64,000 bases of DNA from Acidobacteriaceae bacterium (GCA_028283655.1 JAPWKE010000003.1:372001-436000); one strand, 5' to 3'. Numbered from the stretch's first letter, positions 1-9,103 are shown. The notes: generated by a model from the letters alone, not told the origin. Translations and numbers: made by a program.

Positions 1-1
1 C

Positions 2-172
2 ACCGGTAAGCTCATTGGCAAGCAAGGCCGCACGGCGCGCTCGCTGCGCACGATTCTTTCGGCCGCCAGCATGAAACTGCACCACCGCTACGCGCTCAAT
101 ATCGAAGAGGGCAGACGAGCCGTAGTTTCACACCCGGATCTAGGGAATGATCTTCAGCGCATCCGGAACTGA
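2..172 (+). CDS. KH-domain RNA-binding protein, C-terminal part
   Basis: The window opens inside this gene; reading frame 2 runs without a stop to TGA at 170-172. The visible residues contain the KH signature GKxxGKQGRTARSLRT followed by a helix and the strand RYALNIEE, which resembles the end of KhpA/YlqC-type KH proteins. GKQG is the RNA-binding GxxG loop. KhpA-family proteins bind structured RNA in the cytoplasm. A copy beside a conjugation module rather than beside rpsP or rimM would be unusual, but what lies to the left cannot be seen. The last ~20 residues after the KH fold look non-conserved. Confidence 0.7.
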   Translation, partial: TGKLIGKQGRTARSLRTILSAASMKLHHRYALNIEEGRRAVVSHPDLGNDLQRIRN

Positions 173-189
173 CACGGAGCTTGATTGCG

Positions 190-594
190 ATGGAACCATG
201 TTCTCGCCTTTCAACAACACCCGTTCAATTGAAGTTTTACGGCGACTTTGAGATTGCCACTAATCTCAAGTCAGTTGCGGGATTCTCACCGGAGCAACTT
301 ACTCTGCTTGAATCTATTCTTGGCTCTCCAGATGTCAAGCTGCACTTAGCAAGAATGGCTCTTGAAACCGATTTGAATTCTTTGACGGATTCACACTTTC
401 GAGAAAGATACAGCGGCCCCAGCGACCGAGATTTGTTGGATACTGTGCTGCCATGCTTGCCACTAGCGGAGCAACCCTATTGGGAAGCGTTGCGGCATGG
501 GCCGGGCGATTGCCTGCACAATGAAATCATGCCGGTCTTCTTTACATTCGAAGTGCGGCTCAAGCAGACAGGAATCGAAGAGATAGCAACGTGA
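190..594 (+). CDS. hypothetical protein
   Basis: This 134-residue ORF lies 17 bases after the KH gene on the same strand and converges on the relaxase gene, whose stop is immediately adjacent. I prefer ATG at 190, about ten bases after a GGAG; a TTG at 181 would sit directly on that GGAG. The product is probably soluble, rich in charged helices, with a C-terminal strand pattern VFFTFEVRLK. I recognise no family. The even composition and tight placement make it likely real, but the evidence is modest. Confidence 0.45.
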   Translation: MEPCSRLSTTPVQLKFYGDFEIATNLKSVAGFSPEQLTLLESILGSPDVKLHLARMALETDLNSLTDSHFRERYSGPSDRDLLDTVLPCLPLAEQPYWEALRHGPGDCLHNEIMPVFFTFEVRLKQTGIEEIAT

Positions 595-3500
595 CTAGAG
601 CGAAATGCCATATCCGTTATCGCTAGGTGTTTCCTTATTCCATCCTGCACTTTGTTCGTTGCCGCGTGAGACTGCTGCTGAAAGTCCAAATGGTTCGAGT
701 GCGGCTTGTGCCGCGATGGGCTGCGCGTTGCGGTCGAAGAACTGCCCCTGCGCATCGATGTGTAGCCAACCGCGATTCTCGTCACTGCGATAGCTTTGAA
801 TCTCCGCGTGTTCTTTTCGCCACGCAAATGGCTCCGCATGTACCACACCGATAGATTGAACCAGCGGCTCCCAATGCCGCTTTTCCTCGGCAGTGGGCTC
901 CAGTTGCGCGGCGTGCCGCTCCACCGGTGTCTCCGGGCCTTTGTAGGCTAGTTCCGCAACCCGCTCAGCATAGCGCTCCACGAGCGCACGCTGGTTTTGT
1001 TCCGGCTCAGAGCCTTGCTGATGGCGTTCCGTGATGGCGCGAACCGTGTCAGCAGGGTCAACTCCATTCTTCGCTTGCCCCTGCGTCCATCGAAGATCGG
1101 CAAGCACGGTGTCACGGTCGATGGACGTAGCGTAGATGGAGGGGGGCATATGGGAAGTCGGTTGGTAGGGCTGCATCCCCTCGGCATGTTCTTTGCGGTA
1201 AGTCATCGTTTCACCTCGTTGCTGTTCGGCCTTCGGTTGACTGAGTTCTAATGCCGCCGTCTTCGAGACATCCCGGCTAAGGTCTTTTGTCAGCCGTGCG
1301 GCATTGTCGGTATAGAGCTGCACGTCACGCGCGGCGCGAGACACCGCGACATACGCGAAGCGTTGGTTGATGAGGTCGCGGTGGGCGGAGACCTCCACAT
1401 TGATAAGCACTCGGTCTGCCGTCAGCCCTTGCGAGCTATGCGAGGTCACCGCATAGCCGTGATCGAAGTGCCGCATCCGCTCTGGATCGAAGGTGAGGAA
1501 GCGCGGCGTTTGACCTTCAAGGCGCACGGCTATTTCGTGCGAACGGACACGTTCGATGGTCCCAAGCTGCCGATTGGCAATTTGTAAATCACGGTTGTTG
1601 GTCGTGAACTGAATCCGGTCGCCTTCCGCAAACTCGCGTGTGACTTCTCGAAATGCCGTGATACCTTGCAGACGCCTCGGGTCGTAGGACACCTGCTCGC
1701 CATCGGCACGCTCCACACTGATCTGATTGAGCTTTGTATCCACCGCGCGCACTGTCGCATAGCTGTACGGTTCTAATCCCAATTCCTTGCTACCGCGCGT
1801 GTACTGGAGGACATCGCCAGGCTGATACTGCGCTGCCCACTTCCGATCGGCGCTGCTCAAGTCAGATCGGGGCGTCAGAACCGCGAACTCACGGTCAATC
1901 CCACGCAGGCCGTCGACGCCGCGCAGCTCTGCACGGATGGCCTGATTCAGCTCTATCCGGCTGGCATTGTCAGGCGAGATGACAAGCGTGTTTTCCGGCT
2001 GGGCGACATAGGCACGTGCAATCGCGGCGATCCGTTCGGGACGTTCCGTAAACTCCTGGACTCGACCCTGTTCCTGTAATAAATGCACCCCATCCACGGT
2101 GCGATTCTGCGAGAGCAGTTCGACAGCACGGAGCAATTCTGGCTGCTCCTTCTGGCGCATGATCTGGTCAAGCTGCGATGTCCGCATCCCTTCCGCTTGC
2201 AGTTGCTCGAAAGGTTTTCCAGCGTCCACGCCCTGGTGCTGGCGAATGTCGCCAATCAGCAAAACCCGGTCTTGCGGCCCAAGCTTCTCCATAAACGCCT
2301 GCATCTGTTTGGTGCTGGCTAAGCTCGATTCATCGACCATGTACAAGTGACGGCTGGCGGGATCTCCCGCAGTCTCGCCGGTGGCACCGCGCGCAAGGAA
2401 CCGCTGCAAAGTTTCCGCATTGATTCCGGCGTCGCGAAGCTGGTTCGCGGCCCGGTTGGTCGGAGCGAAACCCTCGACGGCGAATCCCTCGGCCTCTGCC
2501 CCGGCGCGAATGCTTCGTAAGCTCTCCGTTTTCCCTGAACCTGCGTAGCCCTGCAGTCCATGAATACGGTCGGTCGTGCTCAACACTTCCTCCACGACGC
2601 GGCGCTGGGCGGGATTTAAGTGTTCCTGCTGCTTGGCGTGAGCGTGGGCTTTTTCATTAGGCATGATCGGCGAAACAACTGCCTGCCCGCTCTTCATGAA
2701 CTCGATATTGCTGCGCTCAGCCTGAAGCATGTCGCGGGTGGTGTACCGCTGTCCCGCGTAGTGACGTGGACTGTCCACCTTCAGGAACTCGCCCATCGCC
2801 TCTCGACGCCGGAAGTTCTCCCGAATCTCGGCATAGGTTACATCACCCATGCCGCGACGTAAGGCGTCCCGCATGATGCCTCTGTCGTCAGTGATGGCTT
2901 CCCGTTCGAAGTTGCGGGCCTTTGCAAAGCTCACGCTCTCCCGCACCCGCTGCTGTTGCTCGTCGGGCCTTTGTGTTTGTTCCTGGCCGCGCTGCTGCAT
3001 TCGTTGGTGCGCGGCGGCGATGACTCTTTCGGGCTGATTGCCATATTCTTCGGCCAGCCTGCGATGTGCTGCTAAGGTCTCTTCCGGGCCTAGATGTTGT
3101 TTTCGGTCGCGGGTGGTGAACGCGGCAAACTGCGCGGCTTCCGGCCCACTCTGACCACGCTTCGCCATCTCTTCTTCGATCTTCTGGCGGCGCAAACTCG
3201 AACCGTCCAAGTATTCCTGCGTGTACCCTTTGATCTCCGGCGCTCCGCTCTTTCCGGCTTGGATTTCGTAGCCAAGATTGCGCAGGCGGTACATCAGTTC
3301 TGCCTGATAAACGGCAGTCGCAAATTGTTGTGACGCATAGTAGCTGTGTGACTGGAGAGCGCGGAAGGAACCATCATCCCGCGTCGTCATATTAAAGATG
3401 ACAGTGTGCGTATGAAGCTGCGGCGCGGCGTAGCCGTCAACCGGCCTCGCAGTGTCATGCTCAAATTTCGCGACAAGAAAGCGGCCGGTGGTCTCGGCAG

Positions 3501-3948
3501 GGCGATTGCCGCCTAAGCGGGCCTGCGTATACCGCTCCAACTCTGTAAGCGCAATCGAAACGGCCTCACGGTGGGCTTCGCGAACGCGATTATCGCCGCC
3601 TACAAGAGCCGTCAGGGAGACGGATTTCGGCGCGGAGAACGTAGCGTCCCATGCAGCGCGATGTTCAAGCGGTTTTACCGTCTCGCCTTCTCCGTTCGTG
3701 TATTCCTTCCCGTCACGGTGCTGGATGAGCTGTTGGCCCGTTAGGGGATGCTGGCCTTCACTCAATAGGGAAAATTGGCTGGCGTGAACATCGCCCTTGA
3801 GACCAAAGGTGTCGACCAAGTTCCCCTGCCATGCCGTAGGAATCTGCTCGTGCTCCTTCCAGTAGTTCTTTCCGGCGGCGATGAACTCTTTGACGTGATA
3901 GTCCCGCGCTTTTCCAGCGGTGAGCGGTTCTGGAGCAACTTTGAACAT
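595..3948 (-). CDS. MobF-family conjugative relaxase-helicase (TrwC/TraI-like)
   Basis: This 1117-residue protein should nick oriT, stay covalently bound to the DNA and unwind it during conjugation. The N-terminal relaxase domain (about 1-320) has candidate nucleophile tyrosines near residues 17-29 and the metal-binding HUH motif LHTHTVIFN near 179. The helicase domain has Walker A GYAGSGKTES near 468, a DESS Walker B and a C-terminal motif HGYAVTSHSSQG...FAYVAVSRA near 830-880. About 200 residues of charged tail follow. It is the last gene of the transfer operon, five bases after the coupling-protein gene, with a weak ribosome site suggesting coupling. Its helicase C-terminus recurs in the chimeric ORF at 22192-22794. 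Confidence 0.93.
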   Translation of the reverse strand: MFKVAPEPLTAGKARDYHVKEFIAAGKNYWKEHEQIPTAWQGNLVDTFGLKGDVHASQFSLLSEGQHPLTGQQLIQHRDGKEYTNGEGETVKPLEHRAAWDATFSAPKSVSLTALVGGDNRVREAHREAVSIALTELERYTQARLGGNRPAETTGRFLVAKFEHDTARPVDGYAAPQLHTHTVIFNMTTRDDGSFRALQSHSYYASQQFATAVYQAELMYRLRNLGYEIQAGKSGAPEIKGYTQEYLDGSSLRRQKIEEEMAKRGQSGPEAAQFAAFTTRDRKQHLGPEETLAAHRRLAEEYGNQPERVIAAAHQRMQQRGQEQTQRPDEQQQRVRESVSFAKARNFEREAITDDRGIMRDALRRGMGDVTYAEIRENFRRREAMGEFLKVDSPRHYAGQRYTTRDMLQAERSNIEFMKSGQAVVSPIMPNEKAHAHAKQQEHLNPAQRRVVEEVLSTTDRIHGLQGYAGSGKTESLRSIRAGAEAEGFAVEGFAPTNRAANQLRDAGINAETLQRFLARGATGETAGDPASRHLYMVDESSLASTKQMQAFMEKLGPQDRVLLIGDIRQHQGVDAGKPFEQLQAEGMRTSQLDQIMRQKEQPELLRAVELLSQNRTVDGVHLLQEQGRVQEFTERPERIAAIARAYVAQPENTLVISPDNASRIELNQAIRAELRGVDGLRGIDREFAVLTPRSDLSSADRKWAAQYQPGDVLQYTRGSKELGLEPYSYATVRAVDTKLNQISVERADGEQVSYDPRRLQGITAFREVTREFAEGDRIQFTTNNRDLQIANRQLGTIERVRSHEIAVRLEGQTPRFLTFDPERMRHFDHGYAVTSHSSQGLTADRVLINVEVSAHRDLINQRFAYVAVSRAARDVQLYTDNAARLTKDLSRDVSKTAALELSQPKAEQQRGETMTYRKEHAEGMQPYQPTSHMPPSIYATSIDRDTVLADLRWTQGQAKNGVDPADTVRAITERHQQGSEPEQNQRALVERYAERVAELAYKGPETPVERHAAQLEPTAEEKRHWEPLVQSIGVVHAEPFAWRKEHAEIQSYRSDENRGWLHIDAQGQFFDRNAQPIAAQAALEPFGLSAAVSRGNEQSAGWNKETPSDNGYGISL

Positions 3949-3953
3949 GGCGT

Positions 3954-6011
3954 CTATTCGCGCTCAAAATCTCCCGCCGCCACTTCCTGCAATGCAGGCG
4001 TGGGATCGGGCTTTGGAGCGTCTTCTTCAGATGGTTTTGCGGTAGCGGACTCAGGCGTTGGGCGCGTGGCTAGGCTGAGTTTTGGTGCGGTCTCCGCTGG
4101 TTCAGAATCGGCGACATCCTCTTCTTCCAAGTCAATAGCGGAAGGCTGGACGACCACCTCTTTGGGCTTGCTCAAAGGGTCATATTCCAATTCGTCATCG
4201 GCCACGATGCGGCGCTCGAAGTCCTTTGCAATCGTTGGCAGATCGAGATAGTCGAAGGCAAACCGGGCCACATGATTTCCCAACTTCAGGTAGGCGCGAC
4301 GCTCTTCCAAACCGCTAATCTCTGAGTCAAGCACCAGCGGCTCTACCTGCCTGTCGATGGTGAAGTTCTTGCCGTTGCGTGTGCCGTCGAAATGCGTCTC
4401 CTTCATCCGCTCGATTTCAACCTTGCCGATGGCGTTCGACACCCATTCGGCGGCTTTCGGCTCTGTGGTTTTGAGGAAGATTTTGGTAGCAGGCTGCGAC
4501 AGCATCACCTCGGCAAGATGGCCGTAAATGGTTTCCAGCTGCGCCTTGCCTTGGAAGCCCAACACAAGCGGATTTTTCGATTTCCTGTTCTCCGTAATCG
4601 CAGTGTGCAACTGCGGAAGACGCTGCAAGGACGCCAATTCATCCAGCACAAACCAGACGGGGGTCTGGTGTTCCTTTGGTGCGCTCAAGAGACGCAAAAC
4701 CAGCCAGTCGATCCAGAGGCTATGCAAGGGCTGCAATGCGTCGCGCTCCGTAGGACGCGACGTGATGAAGATCCATCCTTTGCGTTCCTCGGCCCACTCG
4801 GTGGCACACCATCTGCGCTTGTTTGCCTCCTCTAGAGTGGGGAGCATACGCAGGCTGTCGGCGACCAGGCCAAGGGACGAAAGCACACCGTTGCGCTGGG
4901 GCGGCGAGTCCTTCGCAATCATCGTTGCCATCTCCGTTCCGGCCACTTTCTTATCAATCTCCGCCGGGTTTGCCATCCATTCCGCAAGCTGGTGGGGAGT
5001 GGGGCCGGTGCGCAGGAGATGGGCGAAAATCTTCTGCGGCGTCTTGGTAAAGAACTCGTCCTTTTGCGTATCGGTCGGCTGGTACAGGGATTTTGCGAGC
5101 GTCTTTGCCTCGGCCTTGCTGCGCAGCTCCTCGGCTGGCCCCCAATACGGGCAGCGCTTATCGAGCGGATTCAGCACAATATCTCCACGGCTTTCGTCAT
5201 AAAACCGCTGGATGAATTCGCAGGCCGGGTCGTACACGATTGCCGTATGGCTGCGTCCTTGAATCTGCCGAAGTATCTGCATGATGAGCGTCGTTTTTCC
5301 GGCCCCGGTGTCACCCATCAATTCGATATGTTGTGACTCGTAGCGGGCGGGAATCCGCATCAAATCTTTCGCCTCGGTCGTCTTGAAACCGACGCCTTCT
5401 CCGGCAATCGTCCCATTGAATTGTTTGGGCGTCAGCATTACCGGCCCTTTCAGGCGGCGCCCGTATTTCAGTTCGCGACGACGCTTCATGTCCTTCCGAA
5501 TGGAGAACGGAAGCTGTGCCAGAAGAGCGAGCAAGCCGAAGGCAAGCGGCTGTTCATAGATGTCCCACAGCGTGCTGCCGCTGTAGACGCCCTGGCGAAG
5601 GTAATCTCGCAATGGGACATCGAAGTAGCTCGTATCCGCACCACGGTATAGAGCGGTGTAGCCCGCCCTTTGGGCGCTGGCAGTGAGGGTGAGCGGAATC
5701 GGCTTTGATCCTGGCTGCTCCGTGACGCCGGGGACGACATCAGACTCCACGGCGGGCTTCGCCGTGACGTTTTTCCCCGCCTCAAAGAGCATCCGGTATT
5801 TGTCTTTGCGAACTCTGCCAAGCTCGGCGGCAAGCGAGGTCCGCACGTAGACCGGCGTGTAGAACTGCTGCAAAGGCGTCATCGCAAATGTGAAGCGCAT
5901 ATAGACGAATGCGCCAGTCAGAACCACCATCAGGAACATCGCGCCGTAGGTGTAAATGGGCGAGTGCGGCGGCCATATGATGGTCTCTTTGCGACCCCAT
6001 TGTGTGGGCAT
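3954..6011 (-). CDS. VirD4/TraD-type type IV coupling protein
   Basis: This 685-residue inner-membrane ATPase should link the relaxosome to the secretion channel. The N-terminus carries a transmembrane helix near residues 20-40 (MFLMVVLTGAFVYMRF) and a second hydrophobic stretch near 160. Walker A GDTGAGKTT is near 234, followed by the family motif IVYDPACEF; Walker B is VWFVLDELASL. The last ~90 residues are acidic and proline-rich, a likely protein-interaction tail. AGGAGG lies six bases before the ATG, which overlaps the stop of the upstream RHH gene (TGATG), so the two are translationally coupled. Confidence 0.92.
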   Translation of the reverse strand: MPTQWGRKETIIWPPHSPIYTYGAMFLMVVLTGAFVYMRFTFAMTPLQQFYTPVYVRTSLAAELGRVRKDKYRMLFEAGKNVTAKPAVESDVVPGVTEQPGSKPIPLTLTASAQRAGYTALYRGADTSYFDVPLRDYLRQGVYSGSTLWDIYEQPLAFGLLALLAQLPFSIRKDMKRRRELKYGRRLKGPVMLTPKQFNGTIAGEGVGFKTTEAKDLMRIPARYESQHIELMGDTGAGKTTLIMQILRQIQGRSHTAIVYDPACEFIQRFYDESRGDIVLNPLDKRCPYWGPAEELRSKAEAKTLAKSLYQPTDTQKDEFFTKTPQKIFAHLLRTGPTPHQLAEWMANPAEIDKKVAGTEMATMIAKDSPPQRNGVLSSLGLVADSLRMLPTLEEANKRRWCATEWAEERKGWIFITSRPTERDALQPLHSLWIDWLVLRLLSAPKEHQTPVWFVLDELASLQRLPQLHTAITENRKSKNPLVLGFQGKAQLETIYGHLAEVMLSQPATKIFLKTTEPKAAEWVSNAIGKVEIERMKETHFDGTRNGKNFTIDRQVEPLVLDSEISGLEERRAYLKLGNHVARFAFDYLDLPTIAKDFERRIVADDELEYDPLSKPKEVVVQPSAIDLEEEDVADSEPAETAPKLSLATRPTPESATAKPSEEDAPKPDPTPALQEVAAGDFERE

Positions 6012-6391
6012 CAGCGGCCTCCTTCCGACTTCTTTACCAACTCCATTGCGATGTCTGATTTGCTGCGGCGGACCTCCATCATGATCGCGTCGAAACGCTC
6101 TTGTGTGATCGACTGAGCCTGCGAAAGCGGCCTAAGAAGGTTCGTCAGCATCAGCCGAAGACCGATGATCTCGACCAGTTCAGGCGATGCTGCCGGCGTC
6201 GACGACGGACGTTCCAATTCCCGCAAGATCAGAGAACGAATCAGTTCACCCTGGTTGGTTCCGCGTGTGCGGCAATGCTGTTCAAGCGCGTCGAACTCGA
6301 CGCGATTGAGCTTCGTGCCAGCCGTAATGACGCGGAACCCGGAACGTTGCTCGGCACGTTCTGCAATCTGTTCGTCCTCTATGAGCGGCAT
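6011..6391 (-). CDS. relaxosome accessory protein, MobC/TrwA-like, probable ribbon-helix-helix
   Basis: This 126-residue protein begins with a strand-helix-helix pattern (GTKLNRVEFDALEQHCRTRG then GELIRSLILREL) typical of ribbon-helix-helix DNA-binding proteins. A helical C-terminal half follows. A perfect AGGAGG lies six bases before the ATG. Its place directly before virD4 and mobF, and directly after an inverted-repeat-rich gap, fits a TrwA/MobC-like factor that binds oriT and stimulates the coupling protein. The role is inferred from position and fold, since such proteins vary greatly in sequence. Confidence 0.7.
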   Translation of the reverse strand: MPLIEDEQIAERAEQRSGFRVITAGTKLNRVEFDALEQHCRTRGTNQGELIRSLILRELERPSSTPAASPELVEIIGLRLMLTNLLRPLSQAQSITQERFDAIMMEVRRSKSDIAMELVKKSEGGR

Positions 6392-6410
6392 GCTTCCTCC
6401 TTTAAATCGA

Positions 6411-6545
6411 GGGCGCTTCGGAGCGCCCCGGAGCGCCGTACGGCGCTCTCTAGCGACTAAGTGCTGTCGATTGTGCGACCAGTGCAGAGCGCCGTAAAGC
6501 GCTCTGACACGACCCTTTGAGGGGTGAAGTGTAAACTTTCACCCC
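6411..6545. other. candidate origin of transfer (cluster of inverted repeats)
   Basis: The ~200-base gap between the RHH accessory gene and the next gene holds four perfect inverted repeats. They are 6411-6428 (GGGCGCT, TCGG loop, AGCGCCC), 6431-6448 (18-base palindrome centred on GTAC), 6485-6506 (CAGAGCGC and GCGCTCTG around six bases) and 6521-6545 (GGGGTGAA and TTCACCCC around nine bases). Such clustering beside the accessory-coupling-relaxase genes is the usual oriT setting. The last repeat abuts the 3' end of the upstream gene, and any of them could instead be an operator or terminator. No nic site can be assigned. Confidence 0.5.
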
Positions 6546-6589
6546 ATGCGCAGCATGGTTCCTATGCGACCGAAGGATTCCATGGAGGC

Positions 6590-6904
6590 TCATGCTTTTC
6601 GAACCGCCACAGAATCACTGGACTCAACCGATGCTGAAGCCTTCTTGGTGGAACCGCGAGATGCCTTCGAACCATTCGGACGACGCGCCTTCAGTAGCTC
6701 CGGCACATCCTTGCAACGGTCGGATGTACGGAACGAAGCGAACTCACGATCTTTGTCGAACAGGTACTCCAGTCCTTTGTTGATGACTTCGTCAGGCGTT
6801 GCACCGATGAACGCAGCGTATTGATTGATCTGCGCAACGATGGGCTCATTGAACCGAACATGAGCCGTTACACGGCGGGTTAGAGTGACTTCGATAAGTG
6901 GCAT
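6590..6904 (-). CDS. small conserved transfer-operon protein, possible DNA-binding
   Basis: This 104-residue protein has a strong ribosome site (AAAAGGAGG) before its ATG. Residues 1-60 pair a strand (EVTLTRRVTAHVRF) with two helices (IVAQINQYAAFIG and EVINKGLEYLF), compatible with a ribbon-helix-helix fold. The tail is Lys/Ser-rich and disordered-looking. It sits between virB11 and the candidate oriT, so a second relaxosome protein or an operon regulator is plausible. I do not recognise the family by name. Confidence 0.55.
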   Translation of the reverse strand: MPLIEVTLTRRVTAHVRFNEPIVAQINQYAAFIGATPDEVINKGLEYLFDKDREFASFRTSDRCKDVPELLKARRPNGSKASRGSTKKASASVESSDSVAVRKA

Positions 6905-6916
6905 TGGAACCTCCTT

Positions 6917-7894
6917 TTAGTGGGTGGAAAGAGACGACTCTTGCAGGGTGGGAAAGACAGTCTCAAGCGCGAAGCATTTGGCATCGCGCGAGAAACCTTG
7001 GACATGGGCGATATCGGTGATGCGACGGCCCGTTTGCGTCCGCTTCGCCTGGATGACGTAATCAACGGAATCCGCAATCTCGGCAGCGATGTCATCGCGT
7101 AGGGATTGCTGGTGCGAGCGCATCGCAAGCTCGCAGAAACGCCGCAGCGCTTTCGTCGGCGAGTTCGCATGAATGGTGGCCAGCGAGCCACCGTGTCCGG
7201 TATTGAACGAATCGAGTAATGTCCGGGCTTCTTCCCCGCGAACTTCGCCGAGGATGATTCGGTCTGGACGCCAACGCAAAGCGCCCTTCAGGAGCGTCGC
7301 GAAGTCCACAGTTCCCGTCACGCATTCGACCTGGCATTCCGCCGCCAATACATTCGGCTTGGCGATCCGCAGCTCCGACGTATCTTCGATGATGACGATG
7401 CGCTCTTCTTCAGGGATGGCTTCCGCGAGCGCGTTCAGCAACGTAGTCTTTCCGCTCGATGTTCCACCACTAATGAGCAGCGTTTTGCCGTCCACGATTT
7501 GCGCAACTAGAAACTCTGCCATCTGCTCATTCAGCGTCCCGCGTTGAATGAGATCCCGGAGCGTATAGCGAACCTTCGCAAACTTGCGAATGGTGAGCGA
7601 CGGGCCGGGGCGTACGACCGGAGGAAGCACAGCCGCCAGGCGGCTTCCGTCCGGAAGTTGCGCGTTCAGTAAGGGATGCGCTTCATCGAACTGTTTGCCG
7701 AGGTGATTGGCGATGATTTCGAGGCCAGTCCGAAGTGCCTTGGCATCGAAGCGAACCGACCCTGCGGAGGTGAGCTTGCCATCCCGCTCGAACCACCACG
7801 ATCCATCGGGATTGCCCATGATCTCGCTCACGCCATCGTCCAGAAGTAGCGGCTCGATGGGGCGGAGGAATGGAAGGATCAATTCGAAGCTCAT
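6917..7894 (-). CDS. VirB11/TrbB-family secretion ATPase
   Basis: This 325-residue hexameric traffic ATPase should energise pilus assembly and substrate transfer from the cytoplasmic face. The N-terminal domain leads into Walker A ISGGTSSGKTT near residue 145, an Asp box IIEDTSEL, Walker B DRIILGEVRGEEA and the His box TGHGGSLATIHAN, in family order. Length fits TrbB and VirB11. It lies 12 bases upstream of the small gene ending at 6590 and downstream of ssb in the same direction. Confidence 0.93.
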   Translation of the reverse strand: MSFELILPFLRPIEPLLLDDGVSEIMGNPDGSWWFERDGKLTSAGSVRFDAKALRTGLEIIANHLGKQFDEAHPLLNAQLPDGSRLAAVLPPVVRPGPSLTIRKFAKVRYTLRDLIQRGTLNEQMAEFLVAQIVDGKTLLISGGTSSGKTTLLNALAEAIPEEERIVIIEDTSELRIAKPNVLAAECQVECVTGTVDFATLLKGALRWRPDRIILGEVRGEEARTLLDSFNTGHGGSLATIHANSPTKALRRFCELAMRSHQQSLRDDIAAEIADSVDYVIQAKRTQTGRRITDIAHVQGFSRDAKCFALETVFPTLQESSLSTH

Positions 7895-7960
7895 AGCGAT
7901 ACCTCACGGCGATGGAAGTCCGGCGTCAGCCGGACCTCCGGGAACGGAAATGAAGCGGCC

Positions 7961-8347
7961 TTAAGCGGCCACTTCCTCGGGGGCTGTGACTTCTTCGTCC
8001 TGCTCCTCTGCAGTGGCCTTGGCCGCCCGATCCAGTTTGAGAATCGACTCGACGCGAACCTCCCAGATGGTCTGTTCTGCGTTGTTCTTCGTGCTGGTAT
8101 ATTTCCGGCTGCGCAACTCGCCTTCGACCATCAGGTGAGCACCCTTCTTCAGGGTGCCGGCGAACTCTGCCAGCTTCTTTCCGAAGACGATGCAACGGTG
8201 CCATTCGGTGTGCTCAACGTACTTGCCGTCCTTCTTGTACGAAGACTTGGTTGCGAGTGAGAGTGTGGTGAAGCTGCGGTCGTCGTTGGTGCGAACTTCT
8301 GCGTCGCTGCCGAGGAAGCCGATGAGGGTGACTTTGTTGGTGTACAT
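7961..8347 (-). CDS. ssb: single-stranded DNA-binding protein
   Basis: This 128-residue protein has one OB fold with recognisable SSB segments: NKVTLIGFLGSDAEVR, FTTLSLATKSSYKK, TEWHRCIVFGK and GAHLMVEGELRSRKY. The acidic tail ends in EEVAA rather than the DDIPF tip used to recruit chromosomal repair partners, as is common for plasmid SSBs. The ATG at 8347 is preceded by GGAG; a longer frame reaching 8692 is low-complexity and unsupported. Inside a transfer operon it probably coats incoming single strands. Confidence 0.9.
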   Translation of the reverse strand: MYTNKVTLIGFLGSDAEVRTNDDRSFTTLSLATKSSYKKDGKYVEHTEWHRCIVFGKKLAEFAGTLKKGAHLMVEGELRSRKYTSTKNNAEQTIWEVRVESILKLDRAAKATAEEQDEEVTAPEEVAA

Positions 8348-8801
8348 GGTGGTGATCTCCGTTTCGTTGAATTTCCCGTATCCTGCTCGGGTCACACTAG
8401 GCGAAGCCAAGCGAGAGGCCCCGCCTCCCAAGGCCGAAGCTCTGCATTTACGGAGGGTCCGCCGAAGGTGGAAACCGTAACCCATAGGGCGCCGCAGGCG
8501 AAGCAGAAGAGCGAGCTTGCCGCAGGGCGGCGGACAGGCCCGAAGCGTGACCCCGAGCAGAGGACGGGATACGGGACGGCAGTCCCTCCAATGGGCACAA
8601 GTCACTCGTCGTTTCCCGGTGAGGGAGAACCGGCCTGACCGTAGCTCTTCCACTGCCGCAAACGAGTCCACAAAAGGACGGCATAGAGCCACTTGCAGTG
8701 TGCTCTTCGCCAGGGCAGAGAGGCCGCTGAAGTGCTAACAGGGACGAGTTGGGCCGTGCAGCCGGATTGGCAGCCTGAAGGTGCATTGCAGTACCTCTGG
8801 A
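8348..8801 (-). other. 454-base gap upstream of ssb; possible structured RNA leader
   Basis: No convincing gene is present on either strand; open frames here are Arg/Ser/Pro-rich shadows. Read on the minus strand toward ssb, the stretch is full of short GC-rich hairpins, for example GCCGC-CCT-GCGGC, and repeated CTTCG and TTCGGC elements. Its last part (about 8348-8560) is the densest. This pattern suggests a folded 5' leader or a trans-acting RNA. I cannot assign it to a known RNA family by eye. Confidence 0.3.
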
Positions 8802-9086
8802 TTACGCGAAAACTGGTTTGCGCCTGGCGCGGATGAGCTGGTCGAAGCGCGACTTATAGCCCAGGCTGTCCGGGTATTGATGCACTCGGGATATCAGGCC
8901 GGTGATGGTCACGACGTCGGCTGCAATCGCTGTGTCCAGCGCCCAGAGCTTTGTCAGATCAAAGCCGCCGCATTCCTCGGGATTCCACCATGCCAGAAGG
9001 ACGTCCGCGACATACCCGGATTGCCCGCTGTTACCGTCTGCGATTTCCAACAACCGTTCGAGTGCAGCTTGTTCGTTTGCCTGCAT
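8802..9086 (-). CDS. DUF7673-like small protein
   Basis: This 94-residue protein contains the phrases LLEIADGNSGQSGYVADVLL, WWNPEECGGFDLT and LWALDTAIAADVVT. I associate these with DUF7673, a small family often found on plasmids and in integrative elements. No catalytic residues are evident and the function is unknown. AGGAG precedes the ATG. It lies 17 bases downstream of virB8 in the transfer operon, so expression with the T4SS is likely. Confidence 0.65.
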   Translation of the reverse strand: MQANEQAALERLLEIADGNSGQSGYVADVLLAWWNPEECGGFDLTKLWALDTAIAADVVTITGLISRVHQYPDSLGYKSRFDQLIRARRKPVFA

Positions 9087-9103
9087 GGGGATCTCCTGTC
9101 TAC

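Noticed and set aside
8448..8786. Minus-strand 112-residue frame and a longer N-terminal extension of ssb
   Set aside because: Low-complexity Arg/Ser/Pro composition; the conserved SSB start and ribosome site lie at 8347.
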